Shown here: piece after piece, positions 8,137 through 16,907 of the stretch
Layout: every line of letters starts with the position of its first letter
Numbering within the stretch: position 1 is the stretch's first letter
Origin: Methanothrix thermoacetophila PT
GTDB taxonomy: Archaea; Halobacteriota; Methanosarcinia; Methanotrichales; Methanotrichaceae
Assembly (NCBI RefSeq): GCF_000014945.1
Contig: NC_008553.1
Span: forward strand, 434,001-498,000
Length of the DNA stretch: 64,000 nt
Direction: 5' to 3'
The notes under the pieces: generated by a model
What the model saw: the letters and a program-made list of their open reading frames with translations, nothing else
Told to the model about the DNA's origin: nothing
The model's database searches: none
Position numbers and translations under genes: made by a program

Positions 8137-8921
8137 TGATCAAGCTGCAGGCCAAGAACCTCACATTTAGCTATAACAGCCATCCCATATTGAACGATCT
8201 CAGCTTTGAGATACCACCATCAAATCTTGTCACAATAGTCGGTCCGAACGGTTCTGGCAAATCAACACTCATAAAGTGCATTGACCGTATACTCTCACCC
8301 CAAAAGGGCAGCATCTTGATCGACAGGAAGGAGCTCACGAGGATGAACAGGAGAGAGGTGGCCAGGTATCTCTCCTACGTACCTCAAAGCTCCGTGAGGG
8401 TCTTCCCCACAAACGTCTTTGACACCATACTGATGGGAAGAAGGCCCCACATCGGATGGTTGGGAAGCCAGGATGACGAACGCAAGGTATGGGATGTCCT
8501 GAGGCTTCTTGATATCGAACATCTGGCCATGAAAAACTTCGATGAACTCTCAGGAGGTCAGCAGCAGAAGGTTCTCATCGCTCGAGCGCTGGTTCAGGAG
8601 GCAGAGGTCATGCTGCTGGATGAACCCACCAGCAACCTGGACATATGGCATCAGATCGATGTGATGAATGTGATCAGGGACATCGTCAAGAGCAGAGATA
8701 TCACTGCCATAATGGCACTGCATGACCTCAACCTGGCATCTGCCTATTCAGATCGAATAATCATGATGCACAAGGGCAGGATCGTGGCCGTCGGAGACCC
8801 GGAGTTTGTGATCACAAAAGAGAATATCGCATCGGTGTATCGTGTGGAAGCTGCTGTGCGAAACGTATCTGGCAAGCCTATTATTCTGCCTCTGAGACAG
8901 ATCCGTGAGAAGATGTACTGA
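8133..8921 (+). CDS. ABC importer A: FecE/BtuD-type ATPase
   Basis: This 262-residue ATPase has Walker A GPNGSGKST (about 35-43), a Q-loop YVPQSS, signature LSGGQQQKVLIARAL, Walker B VMLLDEPTSNLD and an H-loop ALHDLNLA. The frame is open upstream, but ATG 8133 is chosen: it overlaps the permease stop and GGAG lies 9 nt before it. It powers importer A. After its stop comes a 375-base intergenic region with a family Q repeat and a degenerate remnant, so the operon ends here. Confidence 0.95.
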   Translation: MMIKLQAKNLTFSYNSHPILNDLSFEIPPSNLVTIVGPNGSGKSTLIKCIDRILSPQKGSILIDRKELTRMNRREVARYLSYVPQSSVRVFPTNVFDTILMGRRPHIGWLGSQDDERKVWDVLRLLDIEHLAMKNFDELSGGQQQKVLIARALVQEAEVMLLDEPTSNLDIWHQIDVMNVIRDIVKSRDITAIMALHDLNLASAYSDRIIMMHKGRIVAVGDPEFVITKENIASVYRVEAAVRNVSGKPIILPLRQIREKMY

Positions 8922-8980
8922 GTCGATACCAGCTCAACGACTTGAAGGTAAATCTATTGGCAGAGTGTGATTTTTCGACT

Positions 8981-9103
8981 CGCTCTTATCCATTTGATGA
9001 CTTGCCCGAAGGAGCAGTGGTCATGCTATGCGTTCGTGGCGAATGAATGTGGTCATCACCAACCACATCGCATGCCCTACAAGTTGCTACCCACATATGA
9101 GCG
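8981..9103 (+). repeat. Family Q MITE-like repeat, copy 1
   Basis: This 123-bp element starts CGCTCTTATCC and ends ACATATGAGCG, so the ends are inverted repeats. It contains an internal hairpin (ATGTGGT...ACCACAT). Other copies lie at 48925-49063, 49069-49187, 52426-52548 (reverse) and 63229-63352, with a partial copy at 52605-52655. No coding capacity is seen. Confidence 0.8.
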
Positions 9104-9159
9104 AATTTTGTTTGGTTTCTTCACATATTCCTAACAAGTGATGGCAACATTCAGGTATT

Positions 9160-9285
9160 TGCTCAATATCGTAAGCGTACTTGAGTTATGATCAAGAAGC
9201 CGTTATCATTGGGCACAGTTATTCATCCAGGAATCTGCCAAGATGGCAAATTACCTCAACGTATTGAGCATGTTCATATTCAGAG
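9160..9285 (-). pseudogene. Degenerate repeat or gene remnant, right (inverted) copy
   Basis: On the minus strand this reads as a diverged copy of 3821-3960 (shared GAACATGCTC, TGGCAGATT, TGCCCAAT and GATATTGAGCA blocks). Together the two copies bracket importer A (4256-8921) in opposite orientation. The frame is broken by stops, and the parent element is not identified. Confidence 0.5.
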
Positions 9286-9296
9286 ATTCAATTGAG

Positions 9297-10394
9297 CTAA
9301 TGCAGAGAGCCGGTCACGTACTTCACGAAAACCCTTTTCACTGCGCACTCAATTTCCGCGCCGCCAGCTCTGCTGAAGACACCAGCTGGACAAGGGCCAC
9401 CGCAGAGCCAGAGTTCTGAGCATGTCATGCACTTATGTGGTGTTTTTATGGATCTCCTGGCATCTCGCAGCCTCTCCGAAATCGTGTCCCAAAAACGTGG
9501 TTCCAATATGTTGCCGAGGCGGAAATCTGGATGGTGTAGAGACGCACATGGATACGCATCGCCATTTGGGCAGACCATCAGCGATTGGTATGCATCGAAA
9601 TAGCAGCGATACCGTCGAACCCCTCCAGTCTTTAAGAGACACCTCATCCGCTCAACTTCTCTGAACCTCACAGGATTCCCGCCGGATCCAGCAAGATACT
9701 CTGAACGTTTGATCGCTTTATAAAGATGCTCTGCAGTTAAGTGAGGACTTGGCATCATATCACAACTACCGCGTCCGAGAGGTCTCAGCGGATCCAGGGA
9801 GATGCCTGCCACATTGCCCAGGTAGCTTGCCAGATCTACCAGCGAAGAGAGACCTTTAACGCTTGTGCTGGAAAGAACAGATGTCATTCCCACAGAGATT
9901 CCTGCATCACGGAGATTTCTTATTCCATTTATAACGGAGTGAGTGGAACCATGCCCATCTGCAAAAGGGCGGAGATGATCATTTATAGCAGGCACACCAT
10001 CAAGACTCACGCCCACACCGATACCAAGAGCTCTGAGACGGCTGGCGATAGCCGGGGAGATAAGTGTTGCATTGGTCTGAAGCTGAATGCTCGCGTCCGC
10101 TCCCAGATCGTGGATGTAAAAAACGATCCTCTCGATCAGACCAAAATTAAGCAGCGGCTCACCACCTGCAAGCTGTACCTTAAAACAATCAGCACCTTCT
10201 GCAACAAGATCTATGGCACGCTTTGCCACATCCCAACCCATGTATGCCTTATTATCGCCGCCGTTCGCATAACAGTACACGCATCGCAAGTTACAGTCGG
10301 TGGTGACCCAGAGTATGAGTGTTCTCGGATGCGTTCCGCTGGCATCAATATCAATTTGTGCATCCTGGTCAGTCACCCCTGCTTGTTTAGGCAT
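9297..10394 (-). CDS. Radical SAM/SPASM protein of the CobN-D unit
   Basis: This 365-residue protein has the radical SAM cluster motif CNLRCVYC (about residues 34-41), the glycine-rich LAGGEPLLN, and SLDG near residue 132. Its C-terminal SPASM-like domain has many cysteines (RCYF, VCPNG, PCASL, CMTC, LCGGPC, ECAV) that could hold auxiliary Fe-S clusters. SPASM enzymes usually modify peptides, but some act on other substrates or in haem metabolism (AhbC/D-like). It lies 6 nt after the CobN-like gene on the same strand, so a role in tetrapyrrole or metal-cofactor handling is plausible. No precursor-peptide gene was found beside it. Confidence 0.88.
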   Translation of the reverse strand: MPKQAGVTDQDAQIDIDASGTHPRTLILWVTTDCNLRCVYCYANGGDNKAYMGWDVAKRAIDLVAEGADCFKVQLAGGEPLLNFGLIERIVFYIHDLGADASIQLQTNATLISPAIASRLRALGIGVGVSLDGVPAINDHLRPFADGHGSTHSVINGIRNLRDAGISVGMTSVLSSTSVKGLSSLVDLASYLGNVAGISLDPLRPLGRGSCDMMPSPHLTAEHLYKAIKRSEYLAGSGGNPVRFREVERMRCLLKTGGVRRYRCYFDAYQSLMVCPNGDAYPCASLHHPDFRLGNILEPRFWDTISERLRDARRSIKTPHKCMTCSELWLCGGPCPAGVFSRAGGAEIECAVKRVFVKYVTGSLH

Positions 10395-10400
10395 GTCCCA

Positions 10401-13400
10401 TCACTCTTCAAGCGTCCCCTCTACATCCAGATATATGCTGCGCAGTTTCTCACGCATACTCTCTGTTGCTCTCCACATGCCTCTCTCAATCGCCTCCAGC
10501 AACCGTTCAACTATGTTCTGCAGAGCATGTGGATTTACCTCCTTCAACCACTCCTGCATATCCTTATCAAGAGCATATCTGTTTGCGAGCTCCTCGTACA
10601 TCCATTCCTCAATAACCTCAGATGTTGCATCCCATCCAAAAACCACATCCACCGTCCTGGAGAGGTCTCCTGCGCCTTTGTAACCATGCCGCTTCATGCT
10701 CTCGATCCACTTGGGGTTCAGTATTCGAGCACGGAAGATGTGCATCGTCTCTTCAGATATACTCCTCACCTTCACGCGTTCCGGATCAGAGCTGTCTCCG
10801 CAGTAAGAACGTGGTCTATCTCCTCTGAACGCTCTAACAGCTGCGATCATGCCCCCATGATATGAGTAGAAGTCATCGCTGTCGAGCATGTCATATTCTC
10901 TTGTATCCTCGTTCTTGACGGTCAGCTCTAACCTGCAAAGGCATTTCTTAAAAGATTCTGGTACTATCGTTCCATATTCCTGTCTTGTATAAGCATATCC
11001 ACCCCAGGTAACATAGATCTCAGCAAGGTCTTTCAAATCCCTCCAGTTTTTGGAGTCCACTGCCTCACAGACGCCTGCGCCGTATGCACCTGGCCTGCAG
11101 CCGAAGATGCGATAGGATGCCTCTATCCTTGCCAGCTTCGGATCAATGCCATCATCCAGTTTCTCATTCACATCCTCTGCCACATGTCTGGCCAGATAGT
11201 TCATATCATGTGGTTCGTCCAGACTGGCCACCATCTCCACCGCTTCATCGATCAGATGAACTATATTTGGAAAAGCATCCCGAAACAGGCCGCTTATGCG
11301 TATCAATACATCTATACGTGGACGTTTGAGCTCCTCTAGGGGTATGACCTCCAGACCCTGGACTCGTCCGTTCCTCCGATCCCAGATGGGCCGAACACCT
11401 ATGAGATACAATGCCTCTGCGATATCATCCCCCTTTGTACGCATTGTGCTGCTACCCCAGATCACCATCCCGATCGCCTCTGGATAACGACCCTCTTCAC
11501 GAATGTAGCGCCTCAGCAGAGCATCTGCATTTGCGACCCCCACATTCCAGGCTGCTGGAGTGGGTATCGCCTGAGGATCTACGGAATAGAAGTTCCTGCC
11601 AGTCGGAAGTATATCAGCCATACCGCGAGTTGGAGCTCCGGAGGGTCCGGAAGGCACGTAACATCCCTCTGATGCAGCCAACAGATTGTTCAGCTCATCC
11701 TCTGTAGAAGTTATTTTTTGGGAGAGCTTTATTATATAATTTAATACCAGCTCTAACCTCGCATCTCTTCTTCCCAGAATCTCGTCCTCTACTTTGGGAA
11801 TGGATTCAGGGTCAAAGCCATTCTCACGAAGTTTAGCTACGAGGTGCAGGGATAGCTCGTCGATATCTTCAAGTAACTCTCCGCCAGTCTTCATTCCAAA
11901 ATATCTTCCTCTGCCGGCCATGAGACTGCTGTAATCGTAACCCATAATTAAAGCGAGCGTTTCTCTCAATGATGGTACCTCGCCATTTTGAAGTCTCGTG
12001 AGCGAGACCAGGAATTCATCAAGGCGAGTATCTTTTGGCGGCACCCCCAGAACATGTAGACCATCTCTTATCTGCGTGTCTGCGATCTCGTTCAGGTAAT
12101 CGTGCAACCTCACCAGCAGTTGATCGAAATCGGATAATGCTGTATTCTCATCGATACCAAGGTCGCGGTCCAGCCTGGCCTGTACGACCTTTTCCCATAC
12201 GATTCTCTTCATGCTCTCAAGCTTTCCCGGATCCTCTGATGCAGCATGATGGTAATCTCGGAGCATCACCTCAAGCTCAGCAAGATGATCGTAGAGGTTC
12301 GCCCTGTGCATCACCGGAACAAGGTGATCTATAATACAGCAGTAACTTCTTCTCTTCGCTTGTGTGCCCTCCCCTGGATTGTTGATGATGTACGGATATA
12401 TGTTGGGCAGGTCCGATATTGCAATATCAGGAAAACACGAATCTGAGAGTCCAACAGATTTCCCAGGAAGCCATTCCAGTGAGCCGTGCTTTCCTATATG
12501 CATTATCAAGTCTGCCCTGAAGATGTCACGTATCCATCTGTAGTATGCATAGTAATGATGCGGTATGGGCAGATCGGGACTGTGGTAGATCGCAGCTGCA
12601 TTCTCCAGAAAGCCGCGTGGTGGCTGGAGACCGATGAAGATGTTGCCATTTATGATACCAGGGATTAGAATACCACCTCTGTGCACAAAGAGCTCCCCCG
12701 GTGGGTTGCCCCAAGATTTTACCATTCTTCTACGAATGTTGATCGGCAGCTCGTCAAACCATTTCATGTACCGCTCTCGCGAGACGCTCGCTACTGCTCT
12801 GCTCTTCATCTCCTCCGGGCTTCTCAGCCGGTTATCATTTGTGAGATGCTTTTTTATATCTCGTATCAAAGCATCTCCGCTCTCCGGAATCTCATATATA
12901 CGGTATCCTGCAGCCTTGAGCACACGCATTATATTCAAAACCGAGGCAGGGATATCAAGACCGAAAGCTGTGCCGATGCGATCGTCTCGAGGCGGGTAAT
13001 TGTGAAGGATTATGGCAACCCTTTTCTCATCGTTTGGTTTATGTCTCAGCCTGGCCCAATTCAGGCTCAGCTGAACGAGCTTCCGGACCCTCTCCGGAAT
13101 CGGCTCAAGCCGGGTCACTGTCACCCCTGTCAGAGGATCTCGCTCAGTTCTCTCTTTGGCAGCCACCGGTACCGTGATGAGATCTCCATCGAACTCTGGC
13201 ATTGCAACACTCAACGTGATGTCCATCGGAGTCAAGCCACATTGCGACTCCTGCCAATCTTTCAGGGAATTATAGGTTATGATTGCCTTTATGATGGGTA
13301 CTCTGAGCCTGGAGAATATCGATGATCCCTCTGTACAGGATCTCATCGATATCGAGAACATCAGAGGGTTGATCAGCACATCTATTATCGGCCTGCCGTT

Positions 13401-14135
13401 TTGCATGAAATAGTTCTCGATAACCCATTCTGCGCCTCTCGTCCCCAGATCCTCATCCTTGAGGGAGTACATGAATACAGGGATCACGTTTGCACCTGCA
13501 CGTTCAACCTCTCTGATCATCTCATCTACAAATGCGGTGTTTCCCGACTGCCAGAAGCTGTGGTAAAACCAGATACCAACTGTCAGTCTGTCCTCTCTGC
13601 ATCTCTTCTGCATGTACTCCTCGAGAGAGGGAACATGATCGAACTCCGGATGGTATATCCCCTCCCAGACAGACTTCTCTGGATCTCGAAATGCATATTT
13701 AGCACCGGCAAATCTATTCGCTAAGTAGAGGACGAGATTCCTGAAGTTCTCCCTTCCACCGTAGCTGATGTACTCTGATACAGTTTCATAGACATCTTCT
13801 GTGACGGTAGATACTTCCCTGAGCTCCAGATCATGCTCCGCAGATCCTGACTGGGCAAAGATCGGAACCCCTTTCTCGGAAAGTCGTTTGATCAGCTCAT
13901 CGAAACACGGAAGGCTCTTCTTTCCCCCCATCAAGCTGAATATTATGATGTGAGAGCTGATTGCAAAATTTGTCAGCTCTTCGATCTGTTTGAGGTCAGA
14001 GAGATCGTCTCCAGACCGCAGCTGCAGCTCAGCTATCTCGCCCTCTTTATCGAGAATCTCCCTGAACGCTGTGACGAGAGGCACCACATCCTTGGATTGC
14101 TGAGTCGTTATGTAGGCAATTCTGACCTTCTCCAT
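10401..14135 (-). CDS. cobN: CobN/ChlH-family giant chelatase subunit, copy 1
   Basis: This 1244-residue protein belongs to the CobN/BchH family (large tetrapyrrole-binding subunit of cobalt and magnesium chelatases). Diagnostic stretches are LQPPRGFLENAAAIYHSPD, GKHGSLEWLPGK (about residues 545-556) and EGTQAKRRSYCCIIDH; the C-terminal part contains the usual MNYLARHV and RHGYKGAGD blocks. ATG 14135 is chosen because GAGGT lies 5 nt upstream; the TTG at 14153 is less likely. It follows binding protein D by 66 nt and precedes a radical SAM gene by 6 nt. A ChlI-ChlD partner is at 30390. Methanogens are thought to insert cobalt early by CbiX/CbiK enzymes, so the true substrate is uncertain. Confidence 0.9.
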   Translation of the reverse strand: MEKVRIAYITTQQSKDVVPLVTAFREILDKEGEIAELQLRSGDDLSDLKQIEELTNFAISSHIIIFSLMGGKKSLPCFDELIKRLSEKGVPIFAQSGSAEHDLELREVSTVTEDVYETVSEYISYGGRENFRNLVLYLANRFAGAKYAFRDPEKSVWEGIYHPEFDHVPSLEEYMQKRCREDRLTVGIWFYHSFWQSGNTAFVDEMIREVERAGANVIPVFMYSLKDEDLGTRGAEWVIENYFMQNGRPIIDVLINPLMFSISMRSCTEGSSIFSRLRVPIIKAIITYNSLKDWQESQCGLTPMDITLSVAMPEFDGDLITVPVAAKERTERDPLTGVTVTRLEPIPERVRKLVQLSLNWARLRHKPNDEKRVAIILHNYPPRDDRIGTAFGLDIPASVLNIMRVLKAAGYRIYEIPESGDALIRDIKKHLTNDNRLRSPEEMKSRAVASVSRERYMKWFDELPINIRRRMVKSWGNPPGELFVHRGGILIPGIINGNIFIGLQPPRGFLENAAAIYHSPDLPIPHHYYAYYRWIRDIFRADLIMHIGKHGSLEWLPGKSVGLSDSCFPDIAISDLPNIYPYIINNPGEGTQAKRRSYCCIIDHLVPVMHRANLYDHLAELEVMLRDYHHAASEDPGKLESMKRIVWEKVVQARLDRDLGIDENTALSDFDQLLVRLHDYLNEIADTQIRDGLHVLGVPPKDTRLDEFLVSLTRLQNGEVPSLRETLALIMGYDYSSLMAGRGRYFGMKTGGELLEDIDELSLHLVAKLRENGFDPESIPKVEDEILGRRDARLELVLNYIIKLSQKITSTEDELNNLLAASEGCYVPSGPSGAPTRGMADILPTGRNFYSVDPQAIPTPAAWNVGVANADALLRRYIREEGRYPEAIGMVIWGSSTMRTKGDDIAEALYLIGVRPIWDRRNGRVQGLEVIPLEELKRPRIDVLIRISGLFRDAFPNIVHLIDEAVEMVASLDEPHDMNYLARHVAEDVNEKLDDGIDPKLARIEASYRIFGCRPGAYGAGVCEAVDSKNWRDLKDLAEIYVTWGGYAYTRQEYGTIVPESFKKCLCRLELTVKNEDTREYDMLDSDDFYSYHGGMIAAVRAFRGDRPRSYCGDSSDPERVKVRSISEETMHIFRARILNPKWIESMKRHGYKGAGDLSRTVDVVFGWDATSEVIEEWMYEELANRYALDKDMQEWLKEVNPHALQNIVERLLEAIERGMWRATESMREKLRSIYLDVEGTLEE

Positions 14136-14201
14136 ACGAGACCTCTTTTTCAAAGTTGGATATGATTTAATTCGTCCAGAATAAATATCTAAAAATTCAT
14201 A

Positions 14202-15290
14202 CTATTTTGGTACTTCAGGATAGACAAATATCCTGTCATCTGGATAGTCCAGACCTGTTATCCTCTGATATTCCTCCCAAATCTCATGGGGGTCCAGATC
14301 TGCATCCGGATGCAGCAGTTTGGCTATATATGCCAGACCAACCACATTCTCCAGCCCGGAAAGCATCATAGAATGACAGAGAAATACCCTTTCTGCGTTC
14401 ACCGCACTGATGCTGGCACCACCCGGCCGGTCAAGAACTTCATTAAGTTTCCGTTCCAGTTCTACAGTATCTTCACTTGGCGACGGCTCCCAGCCGACAG
14501 AATCTGCTGAGTACCATACCAGAATCACATCGGGATTCTGTGATACAACCCATTCCCATGATACCTTGGGGAAGACCTCTCCCAGCGATCCCGCGATGTT
14601 ATCCCCGCCAGCTATTTTGACAAGTGTGCCCATTCCTGATTCTGGTCCAAACGCTGTAAGCTCGCCCAGTCCTTTAGAGGCTCCAGATTCAATATACACC
14701 CGAGGCATTGGCTGGCCTTCCACAGCAGATTTCACCAGCTCTATCTGCTTCTGTCTCCATTCGTTGATCTCTCTTGCCTTCTCCTCTTTACCCAGAATAA
14801 CTCCCAGCTTGTACAATGAGTCTGTGAGGTTCTCTGGGTTTGTGAAGTCCAGTGCAATCAGCGTTATGTTCTCGAACGGAGCAAACCCCTTCTCAAAGGA
14901 GTCGATCGAGAAGGACATTCCCTTATAATAGTAGCATAGTACTATGATATCAGGAGTTATGGTATCTCCTCTCTTCGCTATCTCACCAACCAGCTCGTAA
15001 TCGAACGACTTCCATGTTCCGACCACCTGCTTGTCCGTAAGCAATGGATACAGCTCTGGATTTTTGGGTATGAAATCCGCGACCCCAACCACCTTATCAG
15101 CAGCATCCAGCGCCATAAGAGCTCTGGCAGCACCGCCATTCTGTACGATTATCCGCTCCACCGGCATCTTGATCTCAACTTCACGCCCGGCAGAGTCTAT
15201 TATCGTCCTGGGATAACCCTCGTCTGCATGAGCAGTCGAGACAAGAATGCATGCTAAAAGAGCGACCTGCAGAACAGATTTTAGTTTCAT
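14202..15290 (-). CDS. Binding protein D of a FecB/BtuF-type ABC importer, without its own permease
   Basis: This 362-residue protein has a signal peptide (SVLQVALLACILVSTAHA) and the fold-typical YPRTIIDSAGREVEIKMPVER. ATG 15290 follows GGAGGT by 5 nt. It is a clear paralogue of binding protein B (24428-25498): both have VERIIV, GIS/GVAD-type helices, KLLHPD or KILHPD, and end in DDRIFVYPEV or EDRIFVYPEV. No permease or ATPase follows; the next gene is CobN copy 1. It may share transporter B or feed the chelatase directly (inference). An AT-rich promoter zone lies just upstream. Confidence 0.87.
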   Translation of the reverse strand: MKLKSVLQVALLACILVSTAHADEGYPRTIIDSAGREVEIKMPVERIIVQNGGAARALMALDAADKVVGVADFIPKNPELYPLLTDKQVVGTWKSFDYELVGEIAKRGDTITPDIIVLCYYYKGMSFSIDSFEKGFAPFENITLIALDFTNPENLTDSLYKLGVILGKEEKAREINEWRQKQIELVKSAVEGQPMPRVYIESGASKGLGELTAFGPESGMGTLVKIAGGDNIAGSLGEVFPKVSWEWVVSQNPDVILVWYSADSVGWEPSPSEDTVELERKLNEVLDRPGGASISAVNAERVFLCHSMMLSGLENVVGLAYIAKLLHPDADLDPHEIWEEYQRITGLDYPDDRIFVYPEVPK

Positions 15291-15299
15291 CTCAAACCT

Positions 15300-15380
15300 C
15301 CAGATCAAATAAAGTTTATTTAAATAAGATGTACTTTAACTAAACATTATCTTAAGTAAAACAAATTCATCTTAATAAAA
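15300..15380 (-). promoter_or_regulatory. AT-rich promoter and possible operator of the binding protein D unit
   Basis: The zone contains TTTATTTAAATAA (a strong archaeal TATA-like block) and TTTAACTAAACATTATCTTAAG. The piece TTAACTAAA recurs at 30141-30149 upstream of binding protein C, and TTAAG-type half sites recur upstream of 26606. A shared metal-responsive regulator is possible but unproved. Confidence 0.4.
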
Positions 15381-15397
15381 GTTTTGGTGGGATCGTC

Positions 15398-15484
15398 GGA
15401 CCTGTCCGAATAAGGATTAAGTGTCTTCTCCATCCACAAGGAGTAAGCCACAGATCTCCGAATTCATCTCTTGTCCGGACAGGT
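15398..15484 (+). repeat. Family P MITE-like repeat, copy 1
   Basis: This 87-bp element has inverted ends GGACCTGTCCGAATAAG and CTTGTCCGGACAGGTTC. The central part (CTTCTCCATCCACAAGGAG) is shared with copies at 15919, 26837 and, reversed, 63088. It is non-coding. Confidence 0.8.
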
Positions 15485-15612
15485 TCCGCACAACCACCGA
15501 AAATCCACAGCTTCTGCTCAACAGGTTCGCGAATGGTCAATCTGCTAGAGGTTCGTTGAGCTACTTGGTGATCAGGGAAGATACAGTCCCCTTGAAGACA
15601 TTTAAATAAAAC

Positions 15613-15759
15613 CTAATTATGAAATTTCGGCGCACACATGATGGATAGCAGCAGAAGCAGCAGCCAAACTATTAATATGATGATGTGATGCATCATCGTC
15701 TCTCTGTTATCAAGAACTCCAAGCCTCGTGATGACCGCATGAATAAACCTCTCTGCCAT
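15613..15759 (-). CDS. Putative 48-residue single-helix membrane protein
   Basis: This short frame starts with ATG 15759 and encodes a basic N-terminus (MAERFIHAVITRLGVL) and one strongly hydrophobic helix (IIILIVWLLLLLLSIM). It has a Met-Met-His-His before the helix and Cys-Ala-Pro-Lys-Phe-His after it. GTGAGG lies 3 nt before the ATG, which is short but usable, and an AT-rich TATA-like block (TTTATTAA) lies about 45 nt upstream. It sits between family P repeats, upstream of binding protein D on the same strand. The hydrophobic pattern is hard to obtain by chance, but no family is recognised. His, Met and Cys at the membrane edge could bind metal (speculative). Confidence 0.4.
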   Translation of the reverse strand: MAERFIHAVITRLGVLDNRETMMHHIIILIVWLLLLLLSIMCAPKFHN

Positions 15760-15819
15760 AAACCTCACGTTTATTATTGTTATTCGCTGATTGTTAATAA
15801 ATTTTCCTAATCAATTCCT

Positions 15820-15906
15820 GGACCTGTCCGAATGAGGAATAGGTGTTTCCGACCTGCGGAAGGCGGTAAGGTTCGGATTTCTGGCCTCAGCTCTTATTCG
15901 GACATA
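15820..15906 (+). repeat. Family P MITE-like repeat, copy 2 (variant centre)
   Basis: The ends are GGACCTGTCCGAATGAGG and CTCTTATTCGGACATA. The centre (AGGTGTTTCCGACCTGCGG...TTTCTGGCCTC) differs from copy 1 but matches the interrupted copy at 26977-27165, so there are at least two subtypes. Confidence 0.75.
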
Positions 15907-15918
15907 TCTCAATTTCTA

Positions 15919-16000
15919 GACGTGTCCGATTAAGGATTGAGTATCTCCTCCACCCAAAAGCAGTAAGCCACACACTTCTGAATTCCTTATTCAGACAGAT
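15919..16000 (+). repeat. Family P MITE-like repeat, copy 3
   Basis: The element begins GACGTGTCCGATTAAGG and ends CCTTATTCAGACAGAT. The centre CTCCTCCACCCAAAAGCAG matches copies 1 and 4. It starts 13 bases after copy 2. The remaining 16001-16380 shows no further repeat or convincing gene. Confidence 0.75.
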
Positions 16001-16380
16001 ACCAATTTCTCATAATGTCAGAAGAAGAGCGAGCTCAGAAATGTGTGGTGAGCGTTACAGTTTTTGTTTAGCGGAGAGGTCTTCACATTATTCTGGCATG
16101 TTCATCTGGATCACGGAAGGGTGAGGCCTTCAGGTACACCATCTCTGCTCTTCAGAGTGGAATCGCCGATTGTGTTAATGTCAGGGGTTCCCGGCACAGA
16201 CAAAATAACACTGGTACCCTGTTGGTATAAAAATGGTTCTCGCAAAGGTCCATTTTCATCCATATCTACGACCTTGGGTCATGGGTGTTTTTTTATGATT
16301 ATCTTCAGCCACACCGATGGGGATAACTTCATATCCTAGTTATTCTTCCTGGAATACCAGAAGAATATCAGAGGAACACC

Positions 16381-16548
16381 ATGCCGAAGGTCACGGTTGA
16401 GATACCACAACACATCATAGATGATGTGAACAGGCACGTAGGGAATGGAAAGAAGTTCGTGAGCTTCTCAGATGCCGTGCGCACCGCTCTCAGGAAGATG
16501 CTCGACCAGCTCGATGAGATCGACAGGATGCGGGGACGCCTAGAATGA
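16381..16548 (+). CDS. Ribbon-helix-helix (CopG-type) regulator, 55 residues
   Basis: The 55-residue protein begins MPKVTVEIPQHIIDDV, a typical ribbon-helix-helix strand and helix, followed by the SFSDAVRTALRKML helix that completes the fold. GAGG lies 6 nt before the ATG. Its stop overlaps queD (ATGA), so it is co-transcribed and translationally coupled with the queuosine-precursor genes. A DNA-binding autoregulator of the que operon is the likely role. No operator was identified. Confidence 0.85.
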   Translation: MPKVTVEIPQHIIDDVNRHVGNGKKFVSFSDAVRTALRKMLDQLDEIDRMRGRLE

Positions 16549-16907
16549 GAATGGGCTTATCGATGGAGTTCGACGCGGCCCACCACCTTCCCATGCATGA
16601 TGGCAAATGCTCCCGGATTCATGGGCATACATACAGGGTAGAGGTTGTTCTCCAGGGAGATCCAGGAGATGATGGTATGATCATAGATTTTTACATGCTG
16701 AAAAAGATCGTGGGCAGGGTGATCCAAGAACTAGACCATAACAATCTCAACACAGTTCTCCAGAACCCAACCGCTGAGATGATCGCATCTCACATCCACA
16801 GAAGACTGCACGAGGAACTGAAGATGACCGGTTTATCTGATAAAGCCACACTTCTCTCGGTCAGGCTCTGGGAGGGTCGCGACAAGTGGGTGATGGTAGA
16901 TGGGTAG
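16545..16907 (+). CDS. queD: 6-carboxy-5,6,7,8-tetrahydropterin synthase, QueD
   Basis: This 120-residue protein of the PTPS/QueD family has zinc ligands in FDAAHHLP and IHGHTY and the catalytic Cys in GKCSRIHGH. Family length is 115-140. It converts 7,8-dihydroneopterin triphosphate to carboxytetrahydropterin, the first committed step toward preQ0, which archaea use to make archaeosine in tRNA. It overlaps the RHH gene upstream by 4 nt and queC downstream by 8 nt. The second ATG at 16551 is an alternative start. Confidence 0.93.
   Translation: MRMGLSMEFDAAHHLPMHDGKCSRIHGHTYRVEVVLQGDPGDDGMIIDFYMLKKIVGRVIQELDHNNLNTVLQNPTAEMIASHIHRRLHEELKMTGLSDKATLLSVRLWEGRDKWVMVDG

Noticed and set aside
10300-13750. 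Many plus-strand frames of 60-370 codons opposite CobN copy 1
   Set aside because: They are antisense to a clear CobN protein, lack family motifs and are rich in His, Arg and Cys as usual for shadow frames.
16064-16339. 91-codon plus-strand frame before the RHH gene
   Set aside because: It has a weak start context and no recognisable domain; composition looks intergenic.
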